A stretch of 64,000 nucleotides of DNA from Rhodosalinus sp041365695. Lineage in GTDB: Bacteria > Pseudomonadota > Alphaproteobacteria > Rhodobacterales > Rhodobacteraceae. The notes under the pieces were generated by a model. That model searched no databases. It saw nothing but the letters and a program-made list of their open reading frames with translations, and was not told the DNA's origin. The DNA lies in assembly GCF_041365695.1 (NCBI RefSeq), contig NZ_JBGFSJ010000002.1, forward strand, positions 471,738-535,737, given 5' to 3'. Shown piece by piece: positions 18,176-26,819 of this stretch. The translations under genes and the position numbers were made by a program. Position 1 is the first letter of the stretch. Each line of letters begins with the position of its first letter.

Positions 18176-19024
18176 ATGAGATACAAGGCACTGACGGCTG
18201 CGGCGGCACTCGCGATCGCGTTTCCCACGCTGGGGGCGGCCGATCCCGACGCGAACCTGATCATCAACGGCGAGATTGAAATGGTCACCGAGACGGCCGC
18301 GCCGGACCATCTGAAGGGTCATCTGCGCTCGATCCGCTCGGGCTGGACATTCCGGACGGAAGAGACCCAGGCGCTCCAGATGGACGATTTCGACAACCCG
18401 GGGATGATCTTCGTAGACCAGGGACGTGACTCGTGGAACGCCGTCGAAGGCGACGCGGGCCAGTCCTGCGCCAGCTGCCACGAAGAGCCGGAATCGCTCC
18501 GCGGGCTTCGCGCATCGTTGCCGAAATGGAACGAGGAAAAGGGCAAGGTCTACACGGCCGAGATGTACATCAACGACTGCCGGACCGAGCGCATGGGCGC
18601 TGAGGCCTGGGGTTGGGACAGTCAGCCGATGAAGAACATGACGGCGCTGATCGCGTCGGTGTCCCGCGGCATGACGGTCGACGTTGCCATCGACGGGCCC
18701 GTCGAGGACACGTGGGAGCGTGGCAAGGAGATCTACTACACCCGCTACGGCCAGCTCGAGCTTGCTTGCGCGAACTGCCACGAGGACAACTACGACAACT
18801 ACATCCGCGCCGACCACCTGAGCCAGGGACAGACCAACGGCTTCCCGGTCTACCGGCTGAAGCAGGCCAACCTCGTGTCGCAGCACAACCGTTTCAATGG
18901 CTGCATCCGCGACACGCGCGGCGTGCCCTACGACGTGGGCAGCGACGATTTCGTCGCACTGCAGCTCTACGTCGCCTCGCGCGGCAACGGCCTTTCGGTC
19001 GAGGGACCGTCGGTCCGCAACTAA
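18176..19024 (+). CDS. soxA: SoxA, dihaem cytochrome c subunit of SoxAX
   Basis: SoxA holds the active site that links thiosulfate to SoxY. The 282-residue precursor has a signal peptide (residues 1 to about 22). Two haem motifs are present: CASCH (C98-H102) and CANCH (C198-H202). The catalytic cysteine, modified to a persulfide in this family, is C243 in RFNGCIRDTRG. C135 is placed to disulfide-bond. The presence of both haem motifs identifies the dihaem SoxA type. AAGGGAGGA precedes the ATG at 18176; the longer open frame starting inside soxZ is rejected. Confidence 0.96.
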   Translation: MRYKALTAAAALAIAFPTLGAADPDANLIINGEIEMVTETAAPDHLKGHLRSIRSGWTFRTEETQALQMDDFDNPGMIFVDQGRDSWNAVEGDAGQSCASCHEEPESLRGLRASLPKWNEEKGKVYTAEMYINDCRTERMGAEAWGWDSQPMKNMTALIASVSRGMTVDVAIDGPVEDTWERGKEIYYTRYGQLELACANCHEDNYDNYIRADHLSQGQTNGFPVYRLKQANLVSQHNRFNGCIRDTRGVPYDVGSDDFVALQLYVASRGNGLSVEGPSVRN

Positions 19025-19055
19025 GCGTAAGCGGCAAGGCTTGAAAAACGCATAT

Positions 19056-19077
19056 CCCCTCCCGTGCGCGGGAGGGG
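19056..19077 (+). other. Intercistronic hairpin between soxA and soxB
   Basis: CCCCTCCCG-TGCG-CGGGAGGGG is a perfect 9-bp stem with a 4-base loop, 32 bp after soxA and 47 bp before soxB. There is no T-run. Together with the hairpin before soxA it brackets that cistron. Confidence 0.6.
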
Positions 19078-19123
19078 GCATGTCACCCTTTATCCCCGAG
19101 AACACCAACGGAGCGCCACCCAG

Positions 19124-20821
19124 ATGATTTCCCGCCGCGACTTCCTGCAGGCCAGCATGGCCGCCTCGGCCCTTGTCGGCGCGTCCGGTTTCGGCAACTG
19201 GTCCAGGCTCGCCGCGCAGCAGGCGCTGACGCAGGACCAGTTGCTGGACTTCGACACGTTCGGAAACGTGACGCTGATCCACGTCACCGACATCCACGCC
19301 CAGCTCAAGCCGATCTATTTCCGCGAACCGGAGGTCAACATCGGCGTTGGCCCCAACAAGGGAGAGGTGCCGCACATCACCGGCGCCGAGTTCCGCAGGC
19401 TTTACGGCATCGAGGATGGCAGCCCGTCGCACTACGCGCTGACCTACGACGATTTCGTTTCGCTCGCGCGCAGCTATGGCCGGATGGGCGGCATGGACCG
19501 CGTGTCCACGGTGGTGAACGCGATCCGGGGCGACCGGCCGGAGGCGCTTCTGCTCGACGGCGGCGACACCTGGCATGGCAGCTACACCTGCTATCACACC
19601 GAAGGCCAGGACATGGTCAACGTGATGAACGCGCTGCGGCCCGACGCGATGACCTTCCACTGGGAGTTCACGCTCGGCCAGGAGCGCGTGCGCGACCTGG
19701 TCGAGGGGCTGCCCTTCGCGGCGCTCGGCCAGAACATCTTCGACGCGATGTGGGACGAGCCGGCGGCGGAGTTCGCGCCCTACCAGATGTTCGAGCGCGG
19801 CGGCGTGAACATCGCGGTGATCGGCCAGGCGTTCCCCTACATGCCGATCGCCAACCCGGGCTGGATGTTCCCCGACTACAGTTTCGGCATCCGCGACCAG
19901 CACATGCAGGAGATGGTGGACGAGGTCCGCGCCCAGGGGGCGGAGCTCGTCGTGGTTCTCAGCCACAATGGCTTCGACGTGGACAAGAAGATGGCCGGCC
20001 AGGTGTCAGGCATCGACGTGATCCTGACCGGCCACACGCATGATGCGCTGCCCGAGCCCGTGCTCGTGGGCGACACGATCCTGATCGCCTCCGGCTCCAA
20101 CGGGAAGTTCGTCAGCCGGGTCGATCTCGACGTGCGCGACGGGCAGATGATGGGTTTCCGCCACAAGCTCATTCCCATCTTCTCCGACGTGATCCAGCCC
20201 GACCCGGAGATGACCGCGCTGGTGGACGAACAGCGCGCGCCCTTCGAGACGCAGCTCTCCGAGGTGATCGGCCAGACCGAAAGCCTGCTCTACCGCCGCG
20301 GCAACTTCAACGGCACCTGGGACGACCTGATCTGCGAGGCGCTGCTCGAACAGCGCGACGCGGAGATCGCCATGTCGCCCGGCGTGCGCTGGGGGCCGTC
20401 GCTGATCCCGGGCCAGGATATCACCCGCGAGGATATCTGGAACGTGACCTCGATGACCTACCCGAACGCCTACCGCACCGAGATGACCGGCGAATTCCTC
20501 AAGGTCGTGCTGGAGGACGTGGGCGACAACCTTTTCAACCCCGACCCCTACTACCAGCAGGGCGGGGACATGGTGCGCCTCGGCGGCCTCGGCTACCGCA
20601 TCGACGTCTCCAAGCCGCAGGGCGAGCGCATCTCCGAGATGACGCTGCTCAAGACCGGCGAGCCGATCGATCCGGCGCGGTCCTATGTCGTCGCGGGCTG
20701 GGCGAGCGTCAACGAGGGGACAGAGGGCCCGCCGATCTGGGATGTCGTGGAAGATCACGTTCGCCAGAAGGGGACCGTGAAGGTAGAGCCCAACACCTCC
20801 GTCACGGTGACCGGCACCTGA
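19124..20821 (+). CDS. soxB: SoxB, thiosulfohydrolase
   Basis: SoxB releases sulfate from the SoxY-bound intermediate using a dimanganese centre. The 565-residue protein begins with a Tat signal (SRRDFLQASMAASALVGASG). The metallophosphoesterase motifs follow in order: HVTDIHAQLKP, DGGDTWHGSYT, VLSHNGFDVDKK and LTGHTHDALPEPV. The C-terminal 5'-nucleotidase-like domain begins near residue 350. ATG at 19124 is selected because the Tat motif starts there. No operator was seen before it, so it is probably expressed from the soxX transcript. Confidence 0.97.
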   Translation: MISRRDFLQASMAASALVGASGFGNWSRLAAQQALTQDQLLDFDTFGNVTLIHVTDIHAQLKPIYFREPEVNIGVGPNKGEVPHITGAEFRRLYGIEDGSPSHYALTYDDFVSLARSYGRMGGMDRVSTVVNAIRGDRPEALLLDGGDTWHGSYTCYHTEGQDMVNVMNALRPDAMTFHWEFTLGQERVRDLVEGLPFAALGQNIFDAMWDEPAAEFAPYQMFERGGVNIAVIGQAFPYMPIANPGWMFPDYSFGIRDQHMQEMVDEVRAQGAELVVVLSHNGFDVDKKMAGQVSGIDVILTGHTHDALPEPVLVGDTILIASGSNGKFVSRVDLDVRDGQMMGFRHKLIPIFSDVIQPDPEMTALVDEQRAPFETQLSEVIGQTESLLYRRGNFNGTWDDLICEALLEQRDAEIAMSPGVRWGPSLIPGQDITREDIWNVTSMTYPNAYRTEMTGEFLKVVLEDVGDNLFNPDPYYQQGGDMVRLGGLGYRIDVSKPQGERISEMTLLKTGEPIDPARSYVVAGWASVNEGTEGPPIWDVVEDHVRQKGTVKVEPNTSVTVTGT

Positions 20822-20850
20822 CGGTGCCGGCCCGTCGACGGTACAAGAGT

Positions 20851-20879
20851 TTGCCTGTCGAATTCACAAAAGCGAATTC
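20851..20879 (+). promoter_or_regulatory. SoxR-type operator and possible promoter upstream of soxC
   Basis: AATTCAC-AAAA-GCGAATT (20861-20877) differs from the soxX operator arms by one base and keeps ATTC-N8-GAAT. It lies between a TTGCCT hexamer (20851-20856) and a weak -10 (GAATTC, 20874-20879) with a 17-bp spacer, 28 bp before soxC. The arrangement suggests a separate SoxR-controlled promoter for soxCDEF. The -10 match is poor. Confidence 0.65.
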
Positions 20880-20905
20880 GATGATCTGAGAGGAGCAATG
20901 GAGAG

Positions 20906-22189
20906 ATGACGACCAGCTTCAAGGGACCGAAGCCATCGCGCCGGCAGTTCCTGACCGGCGCCGCGGCGGCCGGGGCAGGGGCCGTGGCGGCGAAGGCCGG
21001 ACATGCCGCCAGCCCCAACCCGCTCATCACCGACGTGCAGCCCTGGGCCTCGGGCTGGGGCGATCCGGTGGACGCCACGCCCTACGGGATGCCGATCAAG
21101 TTCGAGGATCACGTGATCCGCCGCAACGTGGAGTGGCTGACCGCCGACACGATCAGCTCGATCAACTTCACGCCGATCCACGCGCTCGAGGGGACGATCA
21201 CGCCGCAGGGCTGTGCGTTCGAGCGGCACCATTCGGGCGCGATCGAGCTGGCCAAGCCGGATTACCGGCTGATGATCAACGGCCTCGTGGATACGCCGCT
21301 TGTCTTCTCCTACGAGGATCTCGAGCGCTTCCCGCGCGAGAATCATGTCTATTTCTGCGAATGCGCGGCCAACACGGGCATGGAGTGGGCCGGCGCGCAG
21401 CTTAACGGTGCGCAGTACACCCACGGCATGATCCACAACATGGAATACACCGGCGTGCCGCTGCGCACGCTGCTGCAGGAGGCCGGTCTCGACGCCGCGG
21501 GCGATCTGTCCGACAAGTGGGTCTTCGTCGAGGGCGCCGACGCCTCCTCGAACGGCCGCTCCATCCCGATGGACAAGGCGCTGGACGACGTTCTCGTGGC
21601 CTTCAAGGCCAACGGCGAGGCTCTGCGCAAGGAGCACGGCTACCCCGTGCGCCTCGTGGTGCCGGGCTGGGAAGGCAACATGTGGGTGAAGTGGCTGCGC
21701 CGCGTGGAGGTCATGGACGGCCCCGTGGAAAGCCGCGAGGAGACGTCGAAATACACCGACGTTCTCGAGGACGGGACCGCGCGCAAGTGGACCTGGGTGA
21801 TGGACGCGAAATCGGTCATCACCTCGCCGAGCCCGCAGATGCCGATCACGCACGGCGCCGGGCCGCTCGTCATCACCGGGATGGCGTGGTCGGGTCACGG
21901 CCGCATCACCCGCGTCGACGTCTCGAAGGATGGCGGCAAGACGTGGGAGACCGCGCGGCTCGCCAAGCAGGGCGATCCGAAGGCGCTGACCCGCTTCTAC
22001 CTCGACACCAACTGGGACGGCGAGGAGATGCTGCTCCAGTCCCGCGCAATGGACGAGACGGGGTACGTCCAGCCGACCAAGGCGCAGCTGCGCGAGGTGC
22101 GCGGGCTGAACTCGATCTACCACAACAACTGTATCCAGACCTGGCACGTGAAGCCGAACGGGGAGGCCGAAAATGTCGAAGTCTCTTAA
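20906..22189 (+). CDS. soxC: SoxC, molybdenum subunit of sulfane dehydrogenase SoxCD
   Basis: SoxCD oxidises the SoxY-bound sulfane, giving the full electron yield from thiosulfate. The 427-residue protein has a Tat signal (SRRQFLTGAAAAGAGA). The sulfite-oxidase fold contains the molybdenum-ligand cysteine C153 in the FCECAANTGMEW segment. The C-terminal dimerisation domain is present (from about residue 290). The soxD frame begins 17 bp before its stop. Presence of soxCD argues for complete oxidation of thiosulfate to sulfate without sulfur globules. Confidence 0.96.
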   Translation: MTTSFKGPKPSRRQFLTGAAAAGAGAVAAKAGHAASPNPLITDVQPWASGWGDPVDATPYGMPIKFEDHVIRRNVEWLTADTISSINFTPIHALEGTITPQGCAFERHHSGAIELAKPDYRLMINGLVDTPLVFSYEDLERFPRENHVYFCECAANTGMEWAGAQLNGAQYTHGMIHNMEYTGVPLRTLLQEAGLDAAGDLSDKWVFVEGADASSNGRSIPMDKALDDVLVAFKANGEALRKEHGYPVRLVVPGWEGNMWVKWLRRVEVMDGPVESREETSKYTDVLEDGTARKWTWVMDAKSVITSPSPQMPITHGAGPLVITGMAWSGHGRITRVDVSKDGGKTWETARLAKQGDPKALTRFYLDTNWDGEEMLLQSRAMDETGYVQPTKAQLREVRGLNSIYHNNCIQTWHVKPNGEAENVEVS

Positions 22190-23390
22190 GCTTACCGGAA
22201 CGGCGCTCGCGGGCACCGCGGTCGTGCTCATCGCGGCCCACAACTTCGCGGATCGGTTCGTGAGCCCGATACCCACCGACGCGCCGCGTCTTTCGGCCGG
22301 GCCGTCGAATCCGGATCTTGGCTTCATGGTTGCCGCCGCGCAGGCGGACGAGGCGACCCATGACGGCAGGTACGGGATCGGGCGCCCCGCCGCGCCCGAG
22401 GAACTGGCGGCATGGGACGTCGACGTGCGTCCCGACGGCCAGGGCCTTCCGCCGGGCTCCGGCTCGGTCATGGAGGGCGAGGAGGCTTACCTGACCTATT
22501 GCGCGGCCTGCCACGGCGATTTCGCCGAGGGGCTGGGCAACTGGCCGCCGCTTTCGGGTGGCGAGGGCACGCTGGCGAGCGAGGATCCGGTCAAGACCAT
22601 CGGCAGCTACTGGCCGTATCTCTCGACCGTGTGGGACTACGTCCATCGGTCCATGCCCTACGGCAACGCCCAGTCGCTCAGCACCGACGAGGTCTACGCG
22701 ATCACGGCCTACCTGCTCTACTCGAACTTCCTCGTGGAAGACGACTTCGTGCTCACGAACGAGAACTTCGCCGAGATCGAGATGCCCAACGCAGACGGGT
22801 TCATCATCGATGACAGGCCGGAGACGGAATACACGATCTGGCGGACCGAGCCTTGCATGGAAAACTGCAAGGACGAGGTCGAGATCACGTTGCGGGCCAC
22901 GGATCTTGGCGTGACGCCCGTGGATCCCGAGCAGGAGGAAGCCGCGGCCCAGACCGGGACGGGATCTTCGGGTGAAGAAACAGTGGACACGGCGGCCGTC
23001 GCCGAGGACACTGGGGACATGACCGAGACCGCACCGGAGGCAGAGACCGCCGCGATGGAGATCGACATGGCCCTCGCCGAGGACGGGGAAAGCGTGTTCC
23101 GCCAATGCCAGGCCTGCCACCAGGTGGGCGAGAACGCGCAGAACCGCACAGGTCCGCATCTCAACGACCTCTTCGGGCGCGAGATGGGCGGCATCGATGG
23201 CTTCCGCTACTCCAACACCCTGCTCGAGATGGGCGAAGAGGGCGGCGTCTGGAACGAGGAGACGCTGGCGAAGTTCCTGGCCAATCCGAGAGAGTACGTC
23301 CAGCGCACCAAGATGGCCTTCGCGGGCCTCAGGAACGACGAGGACATCGCTGCCGTCACCGAGTATCTCAAGACCTATTCGGAGAATTGA
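22173..23390 (+). CDS. soxD: SoxD, dihaem cytochrome c subunit of SoxCD
   Basis: SoxD takes electrons from SoxC. The 405-residue protein has a hydrophobic N-terminus (LTGTALAGTAVVLIAA). The first cytochrome domain has CAACH at C110-H114. An acidic, alanine-rich linker covers about residues 245-300. The second cytochrome domain has CQACH at C312-H316. The two-haem layout matches Paracoccus SoxD. It overlaps soxC by 17 bp, and its stop overlaps the next start by one base. Confidence 0.95.
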   Translation: MSKSLKLTGTALAGTAVVLIAAHNFADRFVSPIPTDAPRLSAGPSNPDLGFMVAAAQADEATHDGRYGIGRPAAPEELAAWDVDVRPDGQGLPPGSGSVMEGEEAYLTYCAACHGDFAEGLGNWPPLSGGEGTLASEDPVKTIGSYWPYLSTVWDYVHRSMPYGNAQSLSTDEVYAITAYLLYSNFLVEDDFVLTNENFAEIEMPNADGFIIDDRPETEYTIWRTEPCMENCKDEVEITLRATDLGVTPVDPEQEEAAAQTGTGSSGEETVDTAAVAEDTGDMTETAPEAETAAMEIDMALAEDGESVFRQCQACHQVGENAQNRTGPHLNDLFGREMGGIDGFRYSNTLLEMGEEGGVWNEETLAKFLANPREYVQRTKMAFAGLRNDEDIAAVTEYLKTYSEN

Positions 23391-24112
23391 TGACGCAAGG
23401 GCCGCTTCTTTCGATAACGCTTTTCGCCGCGACGCTTCTTGCGACCGGTGTCCATGCGGAGGAGGAAACGCGCCCGATCGGCGATGCAGACAGTGGCGCC
23501 ACGCTTTTCGCGCGTCACTGCGCAAGTTGTCATCAGGTCGGGGCCGGTGCGGAGAACCGCATCGGCCCCCATCTCAACAACATCTTCGGCCGCAAGGCCG
23601 GAGAGATCGCGGATTACCGCTATTCCGAGGGGCTGGCGCGCATGGGGGCCGACGGGCTCGTGTGGACGTTCGACACCCTTGATCCGTATCTGGAAAATCC
23701 CCGCGCGCTCGTGTCCCGGACGCGCATGAACTTCGCCGGGCTGGATGCGCCGGAGGACCGCGCGGATGTGCTCGCCTATCTGCGGGTCTATTCCGCGGAT
23801 CCGGCCAACATCCCCGAGGCCGAACCCACCGCGCTGCCGCGCGAAGTGGACCTGCCGCCGGACACCCTCGAGATTGTCGGCGATCCGGCCTACGGAGAAT
23901 ATCTGTCATCCGAGTGCACGACCTGCCACCGGCGCGACGGGGCCGACGAAGGCATCCCCGCGATCACCGGCTGGCCGGAAGAGGATTTCGTCGTGGCGAT
24001 GCACGCCTACAAGCGCAAGATCCGGCCGCATCCGGTGATGCAGATGATGGCCGGGCGCTTGTCCGACGAGGAGATCGCGGCACTTGCCGCGTATTTCGCC
24101 GAGGCGGAGTGA
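23390..24112 (+). CDS. soxE: SoxE, dihaem cytochrome c
   Basis: The 240-residue protein has a signal peptide (cut near VHAEEE) and two haem motifs, CASCH (C44-H48) and CTTCH (C176-H180). In Paracoccus SoxE is the cytochrome partner of the SoxF flavoprotein, and the order D-E-F is kept here. The first half resembles the C-terminal cytochrome domain of SoxD (NRIGPHLNNIFGRKAGEI), suggesting a shared origin. The start codon overlaps the soxD stop (ATGA type), so translation is coupled. Confidence 0.92.
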   Translation: MTQGPLLSITLFAATLLATGVHAEEETRPIGDADSGATLFARHCASCHQVGAGAENRIGPHLNNIFGRKAGEIADYRYSEGLARMGADGLVWTFDTLDPYLENPRALVSRTRMNFAGLDAPEDRADVLAYLRVYSADPANIPEAEPTALPREVDLPPDTLEIVGDPAYGEYLSSECTTCHRRDGADEGIPAITGWPEEDFVVAMHAYKRKIRPHPVMQMMAGRLSDEEIAALAAYFAEAE

Positions 24113-24145
24113 ACCGCCCGGCGACACGCCAAGGGAGGAGACCTC

Positions 24146-25408
24146 ATGACACTCAACAGACGTGCCTTCATCGGCACCGGCGCCGCGGCCGCGGCGTCGC
24201 TCTACGCGCCGGCCGTGCTGGGACAGGGCAAGCCCCGTGTGCTCGTGGTGGGCGGCGGCGCGGGCGGCGCCACGGCCGCGCGCTACATCGCCAAGGACAG
24301 CGACGGCGCGATCGATGTGACGCTGATCGAGCCTGCGCGCAGCTACTACACCTGCTTCTTCTCGAACCTCTACATCGGCGGGTTCCGCGAGTATGACAGC
24401 CTCGCGCACTCCTACGACAAGCTCGCCAGCGACTATGGCATCAACGTCGTGCACGACTGGGCCGTGGGCGTGGACCGCGACGCCAAGACCGTCGCGCTCG
24501 CGAGCGGCGCGTCGCTGCCTTACGACAAGCTGATCCTGAGCCCCGGCATCGATTTCGTCGATGGCTCCGTCCCGGGCTGGAGCATCGACGACCAGGACAC
24601 GATGCCCCATGCCTACAAGGGCGGCACCCAGGCCGCGCTGCTGAAATCCCAGGTGGAGGCCATGCCCGAGGGCGGGCTCTACGCCATGGTGGCGCCGCCC
24701 AACCCCTACCGCTGCCCGCCCGGCCCCTATGAGCGGGTCTCGATGGTGGCGCATCTGCTGAAGGCACAGAACCCGACGGCCAAGATCCTGATCGTGGACC
24801 CGAAGGCGAACTTCTCCAAGCAGGCGCTCTTCGAGGAGGGCTGGCAGAAGCACTATCCCGGCATGATCTCGCGGATCGGGCCCGATTTCGGCGGCGACAA
24901 CGTCGAGGTGAACCCCGCCGAGATGACGGTCAACATCGACGGCATGGTGGAGCAGGTCGACGCGTGCAACGTCATCCCCGCGCAGCAGGCCGGCCGGATC
25001 TGCCACGAGGCGGGCCTGACCGAAGGGAACTGGGCGCCGGTCTCGGGCCACACGATGGTCTCGCGCCTCGACGAGGACGTGCATATCCTCGGCGATGCGA
25101 CCGACCAGGGCGACATGCCGAAATCGGGCTACTCGGCCAACAGCCAGGCCAAGGTGGCGGCGATGGCGATCCGCGGCGCGCTCACCGGGGCGACCGTGTT
25201 CCCTGCCAAGTTCTCCAACACCTGCTGGTCGCTCATCGACACCGACGACGGCGTGAAGGTGGGCGCGACCTACGAGGCGACGGACGAGAAGATCGCCAAG
25301 GTCGACGGCTTCATCAGCGACACGGGCGAACCCGCCGATCTGCGCCGCCAGACCTACGAGGAAAGCCTCGGCTGGTATTCCGGCATCACGACCGACATGT
25401 TCGGCTGA
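24146..25408 (+). CDS. soxF: SoxF, flavocytochrome c sulfide dehydrogenase flavoprotein
   Basis: SoxF resembles FccB, which oxidises sulfide and passes electrons to a cytochrome. A Tat-like leader (NRRAFIGTGAAAAASL) precedes the FAD-binding GGGAGGATAARY motif. C70 in YYTCFFSN is placed like the cysteine that binds FAD covalently in Allochromatium FccB. C190 (YRCPPGPYER) and C360 (NTCWSL) match its redox disulfide. At 420 residues it is full length. It is the last sox gene: no soxG or soxH follows, and a hairpin ends the unit. Confidence 0.94.
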   Translation: MTLNRRAFIGTGAAAAASLYAPAVLGQGKPRVLVVGGGAGGATAARYIAKDSDGAIDVTLIEPARSYYTCFFSNLYIGGFREYDSLAHSYDKLASDYGINVVHDWAVGVDRDAKTVALASGASLPYDKLILSPGIDFVDGSVPGWSIDDQDTMPHAYKGGTQAALLKSQVEAMPEGGLYAMVAPPNPYRCPPGPYERVSMVAHLLKAQNPTAKILIVDPKANFSKQALFEEGWQKHYPGMISRIGPDFGGDNVEVNPAEMTVNIDGMVEQVDACNVIPAQQAGRICHEAGLTEGNWAPVSGHTMVSRLDEDVHILGDATDQGDMPKSGYSANSQAKVAAMAIRGALTGATVFPAKFSNTCWSLIDTDDGVKVGATYEATDEKIAKVDGFISDTGEPADLRRQTYEESLGWYSGITTDMFG

Positions 25409-25430
25409 ACCGCTGCGTGCGCGGCATGCG

Positions 25431-25463
25431 GGGGCCGTCCTTCGGGGCGGCCCCTCGTCGTTT
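25431..25463. terminator. Terminator between soxF and the photolyase-like gene
   Basis: GGGGCCGTCC-TTCG-GGGCGGCCCC forms a 10-bp stem with one G-T pair and a stable TTCG tetraloop, followed by TCGTCGTTT. It lies between two convergent genes and may end both. Confidence 0.75.
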
Positions 25464-26656
25464 CAGGCCGCGGGTCGGCCGATCCCGTCCAGCAGCGAAG
25501 GGATGCGCGCCCTGAAGCTGGAGAAGCCCTGCGTGGCATGGGGCCAAGCCGCGGCGTCGTAGGGGCGCAGGATGCGGATCACGTCCCGCCCTGCAAGCGC
25601 ATCGGCGGCGGGTCCCACGGGCGGGTAGGGCGTGACGACCTGCTCTATCCCGTTCGCGGCCGCCCATTCCGCGATGTCGTCGGCGCAGGAAAGACGCGTC
25701 ACCGGGCCGAGCCTTGCCGCCCACCGCGCGGTGGCGTCGTCGATCGCGCCCTCCACGAATGCAAGCAGATGGGGCGCGACGGCGAGCGGCGAAAGCCCGT
25801 CGACCGAACTGAGCACCGCCGTCGCCCGCGGCGCGAGCCCCGCCTCGAAAAGGGGGCCGGGCGCAAGGTCTTCCTCGGTAAGCAGAAGCCCCGTGGCCCG
25901 GCCCGGATCCCAGCGGCCGCTTTCGGGCACGGGGCGCGGCGGCGGGGCCGGCGGACCCTCGAGCGCAGGCGCCGCGGCGGCGAGCCCTTCGGGCCGGAAG
26001 CGGCCGCCGGTGCATTTCTCGATGTTCCCGGGACGCGCGAGATACGTCCTGCCCGGCGTCTGGAGCCCGGCGACCCACCGCCATCCAAGCGTGTTGGAGG
26101 CCGGGTCGCCGTCGAGCAGGTGGCGCAGGAAGACATCGGCGCCAAGCTCCCACGGAAGGCGCAGCGTGAAGATCCAGATCGAGGCGAACCACATCCGCGC
26201 GTGATTGTGCAGATAGCCCGTCGTGGCGAGCTCCCGCGCCCAGGCGTCGAAGCAGTCGATGCCGGTTTCACCGCGGCAGGCGGCCGCCCAGTCCTGGCGA
26301 AGGCCCGCCTCGGTCTGCACGCGGTCGAGTGCACGCAAGAGGCCCGCGCGGTAGCTCGTCCAGACCGCCGGGCGCCTTTCCAGCCAGCCTTTCCAGTACG
26401 CGCGCCAGAACACCTCCTCCACGAATTTGCGGGCCGCGACCGGCGAATGCCGCCCGAGCACGGAGGCAAGCAGTTCCTCCTCGGTCACGAGCCTGCGGCG
26501 CAGCCAGGGCGACAACCCCGAGACATGGTCGTGCCGGCCGGGACCCAGATCGACATTGCGCCGCCGCGCATAGTCCGTGCCGGCGCGCGGGACGAACCGC
26601 GCGAGCCGCGCGAGGCCGGCCGCCCGGGCCGGTGGAAACTGGGTGAGTGCCTGCAT
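25463..26656 (-). CDS. Photolyase/cryptochrome-like FAD protein with rearranged domains
   Basis: Photolyases repair UV lesions in DNA. Here the C-terminal-type FAD-binding helical domain comes first: RHDHVSGLSPWLRRRLVTEEE near residue 45, EVFWRAYWKGWLE near 85, TTGYLHNHARMWFASIWIF and DGDPASNTLGWRWVAGLQT near 150-200. The last 140 residues look like an alpha/beta domain (LLLTEEDLAP and ADDIAEWAAANGIEQVVTPYP) of the kind normally at the N-terminus. The order is therefore inverted relative to classical enzymes. GGAGGG precedes the ATG at 26656. Repair activity is not proven by sequence; it may be a relative with another role. Confidence 0.8.
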   Translation of the reverse strand: MQALTQFPPARAAGLARLARFVPRAGTDYARRRNVDLGPGRHDHVSGLSPWLRRRLVTEEELLASVLGRHSPVAARKFVEEVFWRAYWKGWLERRPAVWTSYRAGLLRALDRVQTEAGLRQDWAAACRGETGIDCFDAWARELATTGYLHNHARMWFASIWIFTLRLPWELGADVFLRHLLDGDPASNTLGWRWVAGLQTPGRTYLARPGNIEKCTGGRFRPEGLAAAAPALEGPPAPPPRPVPESGRWDPGRATGLLLTEEDLAPGPLFEAGLAPRATAVLSSVDGLSPLAVAPHLLAFVEGAIDDATARWAARLGPVTRLSCADDIAEWAAANGIEQVVTPYPPVGPAADALAGRDVIRILRPYDAAAWPHATQGFSSFRARIPSLLDGIGRPAA

Positions 26657-26736
26657 GATCGGACCCTCCACGACCGGCAGAGAGCTAATGCCCGGGCCGC
26701 GCGGATCAAACGCCCGTGCCGGAGCCGTGCCGCCCC

Positions 26737-26765
26737 TTGCAGCCCCCCCGGTGCAACACTAAGAC
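26737..26765 (+). promoter_or_regulatory. Possible clpP promoter
   Basis: TTGCAG (26737-26742), 17 bp, TAAGAC (26760-26765), with the preceding C giving CTTG, a feature of alphaproteobacterial RpoH promoters. It ends 54 bp before clpP. A heat-shock sigma factor would fit the gene, but the -10 match is modest. Confidence 0.35.
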
Positions 26766-26819
26766 TCCCACAGACCGACGACGCCACGACGTCCCAGCAC
26801 ACAAGGCAGGCAGCCCCAG

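Noticed and set aside
17173..20758. Long antisense frames opposite soxY-soxB
   Set aside because: They mirror coding frames of the Sox proteins and show no family motif or ribosome-binding site.
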